From the NCBI RefSeq assembly GCF_008704715.1, contig NZ_CP023689.1, positions 1,488,001-1,552,000 on the forward strand: a DNA stretch of 64,000 nucleotides. The letters are read 5' to 3'. A program made the position numbers and the translations under genes. The notes beneath the pieces were generated by a model that was not told the DNA's origin, ran no database searches, and was given only the letters and a program-made list of their open reading frames with translations. Positions within the stretch are counted from its first letter, which is position 1. The number at the start of each line of letters is the position of its first letter. Source of the DNA: Streptomyces chartreusis. Its GTDB lineage: Bacteria > Actinomycetota > Actinomycetes > Streptomycetales > Streptomycetaceae. Of the stretch, positions 61,955-64,000 are shown piece by piece.

Positions 61955-63381
61955 CACGCCGCCTCCTCGACGTCGAAGAGGTGGCTGGGGCGAGGCCGGC
62001 CCAGAGCGCTCAGCGCGGCTTCGGCCGCACTCACGCCGCTGCGGACCGCACTCTCCATGGTCGCGGGCCACCCTGTGGCAGTCCACGCGCCGGCCAGGTA
62101 CAGGCCGGATGCCTTGGTGCGGGCGCCGGGCCGCAGCCGCCCGACGCCGGGGGTGGGGGCGAACGTCGCCGTGCGCTCCCTGGTCACGAAGAAGTCCTGC
62201 ACCCGGGCGCCGCGCGCCCCGGGCAACAGCCGCTCCAGCTCCGGCAGATACCGCTCGCGCAGGGTGGCCACGGGTTCGTCGATCTCGTCCTGGGCCGCCG
62301 ACTGGGAGACGGCGAGGTACTGGCCGTCCTTGAGCCCGGAGGCGTCGGTGCGGTCGAACACCCACTGGAGGGGGCTGCCGAGGGCCGTGAGGAACGGCGT
62401 GCTCAGCACCTTGCGGTCGTAGACGACATGCACGTTGAGGATCGGCGCGGTGCCGATCTCCAGGAGCCGTTCGGGGGCGTCGAGAGCACCGCCGGGCAGC
62501 AGGTCGTACGCCTCGCGCTGGGCCACGGCGAGCACGACCGCGTCCGCTTCGAGCGTCTCGCCGGGAACCTGAACGCTCCAACGTCCGTTCTCGTCAGAGG
62601 AGATGGAGGTGACGCGTGTACGGACCTCGGTACGGACGCCCGCGGTGTCGAGCGCCTTGCGGGCCAGCCGGTCATGCAGTTCGCCCAGCGGGACGCGCGC
62701 CCATCCGATGTCGGCGGCGCCCGCTTCGGACAGCAGACCGGTCTTGAACACCATCGCGGCGAGCCCCAGCGAGGCGTCGCCCGCGACCGCGTTGAGAGTG
62801 GCGACCCCGACCAGGTCCCACAGGGCCTCGACGGCACGCGCCGACTGACCGTGCGCGGTCAGCCAGCTGCCGAAGTCCTGGGTGTCCAGGGTCGGATCGG
62901 CGAGGTCGAGCCCCTTGAGCGCGAGCGCGGCACGCCCGACCCTGGCGCGTTCGGCGAGGGAGAGATGCGGATACGTCGCCAGGCTCCGGCCCAGGTGCAG
63001 GGGCACGGGCAGCGCGTCGCGCCGCAGTCTGCCGAGCCGTCGGCCCTCGGGCTTGTCGACGTCGACCACGGGGACGTCGAGCCGGTCCTGGAGCGGCGCC
63101 AGCGCCGTCCCCTCGATCCGGTCGAGGAACCAGCGGTAGGCGGTGCAGCAGCGCAGGTACACGTGCTGTCCGTTGTCGACCGTCAGATCGCCGCGCTGGA
63201 AGGAGAAGGCCAGGCCGCCCAGCCTCGGCCTGCCCTCGATCAGGGTGACGCGGACGCCCGCGTCGGCGAGTGCGAGCGCGGCGGTGACGCCGGCGAGCCC
63301 GCCGCCGATCACGACGGCGTCCCTCCCGGCGCGTGGCGGGATGTCCGCGAGCGACCCGTCCGGCCGCGTGCCGTCGGTCAT
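61954..63381 (-). CDS. hpnE: Hydroxysqualene dehydroxylase HpnE
   Basis: 475 residues, FAD-dependent amine-oxidase/phytoene-desaturase-like fold. N-terminal dinucleotide fingerprint VVIGGGLAGVTAALALADAG with IEGRPRLGG, and the C-terminal FAD segment GLYLAGAWTATGWPATMESA. HpnE reduces hydroxysqualene to squalene, completing the HpnCDE route. ATG at 63381. It couples to the prenyl synthase gene by overlap. Confidence 0.93.
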   Translation of the reverse strand: MTDGTRPDGSLADIPPRAGRDAVVIGGGLAGVTAALALADAGVRVTLIEGRPRLGGLAFSFQRGDLTVDNGQHVYLRCCTAYRWFLDRIEGTALAPLQDRLDVPVVDVDKPEGRRLGRLRRDALPVPLHLGRSLATYPHLSLAERARVGRAALALKGLDLADPTLDTQDFGSWLTAHGQSARAVEALWDLVGVATLNAVAGDASLGLAAMVFKTGLLSEAGAADIGWARVPLGELHDRLARKALDTAGVRTEVRTRVTSISSDENGRWSVQVPGETLEADAVVLAVAQREAYDLLPGGALDAPERLLEIGTAPILNVHVVYDRKVLSTPFLTALGSPLQWVFDRTDASGLKDGQYLAVSQSAAQDEIDEPVATLRERYLPELERLLPGARGARVQDFFVTRERTATFAPTPGVGRLRPGARTKASGLYLAGAWTATGWPATMESAVRSGVSAAEAALSALGRPRPSHLFDVEEAA

Positions 63382-63520
63382 CGTGCACCCTCCCCTGAGC
63401 GACCGCCGTGCCGATGGTTCAACGGTGTACCGCCGGTCGTCTCAGTCAGGGACGCCGCATGACGGTGGAGGGTTGCCTGCCGCTTTTCCCCGGTGGCATC
63501 ACCTTGGGCCGAAATGTCCA
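63382..63520. other. Spacer between hpnD and hpnE
   Basis: 139 bp without a coding frame. A secondary promoter or processing site is possible; no hairpin of note is seen. Confidence 0.4.
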
Positions 63521-64000
63521 TCAGGCGCGCCTCCTGACGGTTCGGGTGACATGCCGGGCGTCCAGACCGGACAGACCGCGCACGGCGACGTACGCCTTCT
63601 CACGCCCGGGCAGGGAGACCCGGCCGCGCAGCACGGCCTCCGGGTCGCGCTCGATGCGGTCCAGCAGACGGCGGTAGATGCCGGCCATGGCGGCGACGCA
63701 CGCGCCGCTGCGCCGGTCGAGCATGGGGAGCAGCCGGTAGCCCTCGGCGAAAAGGGCGCGGGCCCGTCGCACTTCGAAGTGCACGAGGCCCGCGAAGTCG
63801 GAGCCCTCCGGTGGGGTCGGCCCGCTGAAGCCGGCCGAGCAGCCGAATTTGGCGAGGTCGTCGGAGGGCAGGTAGGTGCGCCCTCCCTCGGCGTCCTCAC
63901 GGACGTCACGCAGGATGTTGGTCAGCTGCAGCGCCAGGCCGAGCGTGTCCGCGTACTCGGACGCGCGTTCGACGCCGCGGGCCGCCGGTTCGGTGCCGAA
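63521..64000 (-). CDS. hpnD: Presqualene diphosphate synthase HpnD (partial, 5' end outside window)
   Basis: The C-terminal 159 residues are present, open through position 64000 in the same frame. The second Asp-rich motif of squalene/phytoene synthases is visible (LQLTNILRDVREDAEGGRTYLP region), followed by VRRARALFAEGYRLLPMLDRR and IYRRLLDRIERDP. HpnD makes presqualene diphosphate from two FPP molecules. hpnC is expected just upstream, outside the window. Confidence 0.92.
   Translation of the reverse strand, partial: FGTEPAARGVERASEYADTLGLALQLTNILRDVREDAEGGRTYLPSDDLAKFGCSAGFSGPTPPEGSDFAGLVHFEVRRARALFAEGYRLLPMLDRRSGACVAAMAGIYRRLLDRIERDPEAVLRGRVSLPGREKAYVAVRGLSGLDARHVTRTVRRRA

Overview
The window is high-GC (about 70%) actinobacterial DNA, almost certainly from a Streptomyces chromosome. 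Codons are strongly GC-biased at the third position, GTG and TTG starts are frequent, and genes end in strong GC hairpins. Typical Streptomyces families are present: a conservon, an SAM-dependent methyltransferase of the DUF574 type, a GPP34 protein, several XRE-cupin regulators and a hopanoid cluster. From memory, the right half (threonine dehydrogenase/kbl through M23 peptidase to the hopanoid genes) has the gene order of the S. coelicolor SCO676x-SCO680x region. The left third looks like accessory arm DNA.

Layout. 1-1.4 kb: a tyrosine recombinase at the end of an integrated element. It abuts a TPP-dependent dehydrogenase E1-alpha gene cut off in mid-fold, which suggests the element sits inside that gene. 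1.4-4 kb: rest of that operon (M24 peptidase homologue and XRE-cupin regulator). 4.3-9.2 kb: lipoprotein, methyltransferase, a split FluG-like pair (glutamine synthetase-like enzyme plus amidohydrolase) and a DUF4916/Nudix-like protein. 9.3-10.8 kb: rifampicin monooxygenase (rox) behind a palindrome that matches the rifamycin-associated element. 11.6-17 kb: a secreted cluster of GH18 chitinase (with a DasR-type operator in its promoter), ricin/beta-helix protein, ricin/GH19 chitinase and NLP/NPP1 necrosis-inducing-like protein.

17-26.5 kb: a catabolic cluster around an IclR regulator, with sugar porter, two aldehyde dehydrogenases, a formaldehyde-activating-enzyme homologue (Fae), an enolase-superfamily enzyme, a 3-hydroxyisobutyrate-dehydrogenase-like enzyme and an iron alcohol dehydrogenase. 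Two related 17-bp palindromes flank the regulator gene. This is the best candidate for an undescribed pathway. 26.6 kb: tRNA-Pro(GGG) with its terminator. 26.7-37.2 kb: MFS pump, small proteins, XRE-cupin/GNAT pair, tdh-kbl-LysR, an SDR/SnoaL-like pair under an apparent TetR operator, GPP34 protein and the TetR gene. 37.3-42 kb: a conservon (sensor kinase, roadblock, DUF742, GTPase) followed by a GAF protein. The kinase carries a His/Met-rich repetitive tail.

42.6-52.3 kb: metallo-hydrolase, amino-acid dehydrogenase, TetR, SGNH hydrolase, a LysM/M23 peptidase behind a ydaO-type c-di-AMP riboswitch, GH36 alpha-galactosidase, tyrosine phosphatase, and a cupin XRE regulator coupled to a 39-residue membrane protein. 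52.4-64 kb: the hopanoid operon on the minus strand, running hpnD (cut by the window edge), hpnE, prenyl synthase, shc, hpnG, hpnH, ispG, dxs, aminotransferase (hpnO-like). It couples isoprenoid supply (dxs, ispG) to squalene formation, cyclisation and side-chain extension.
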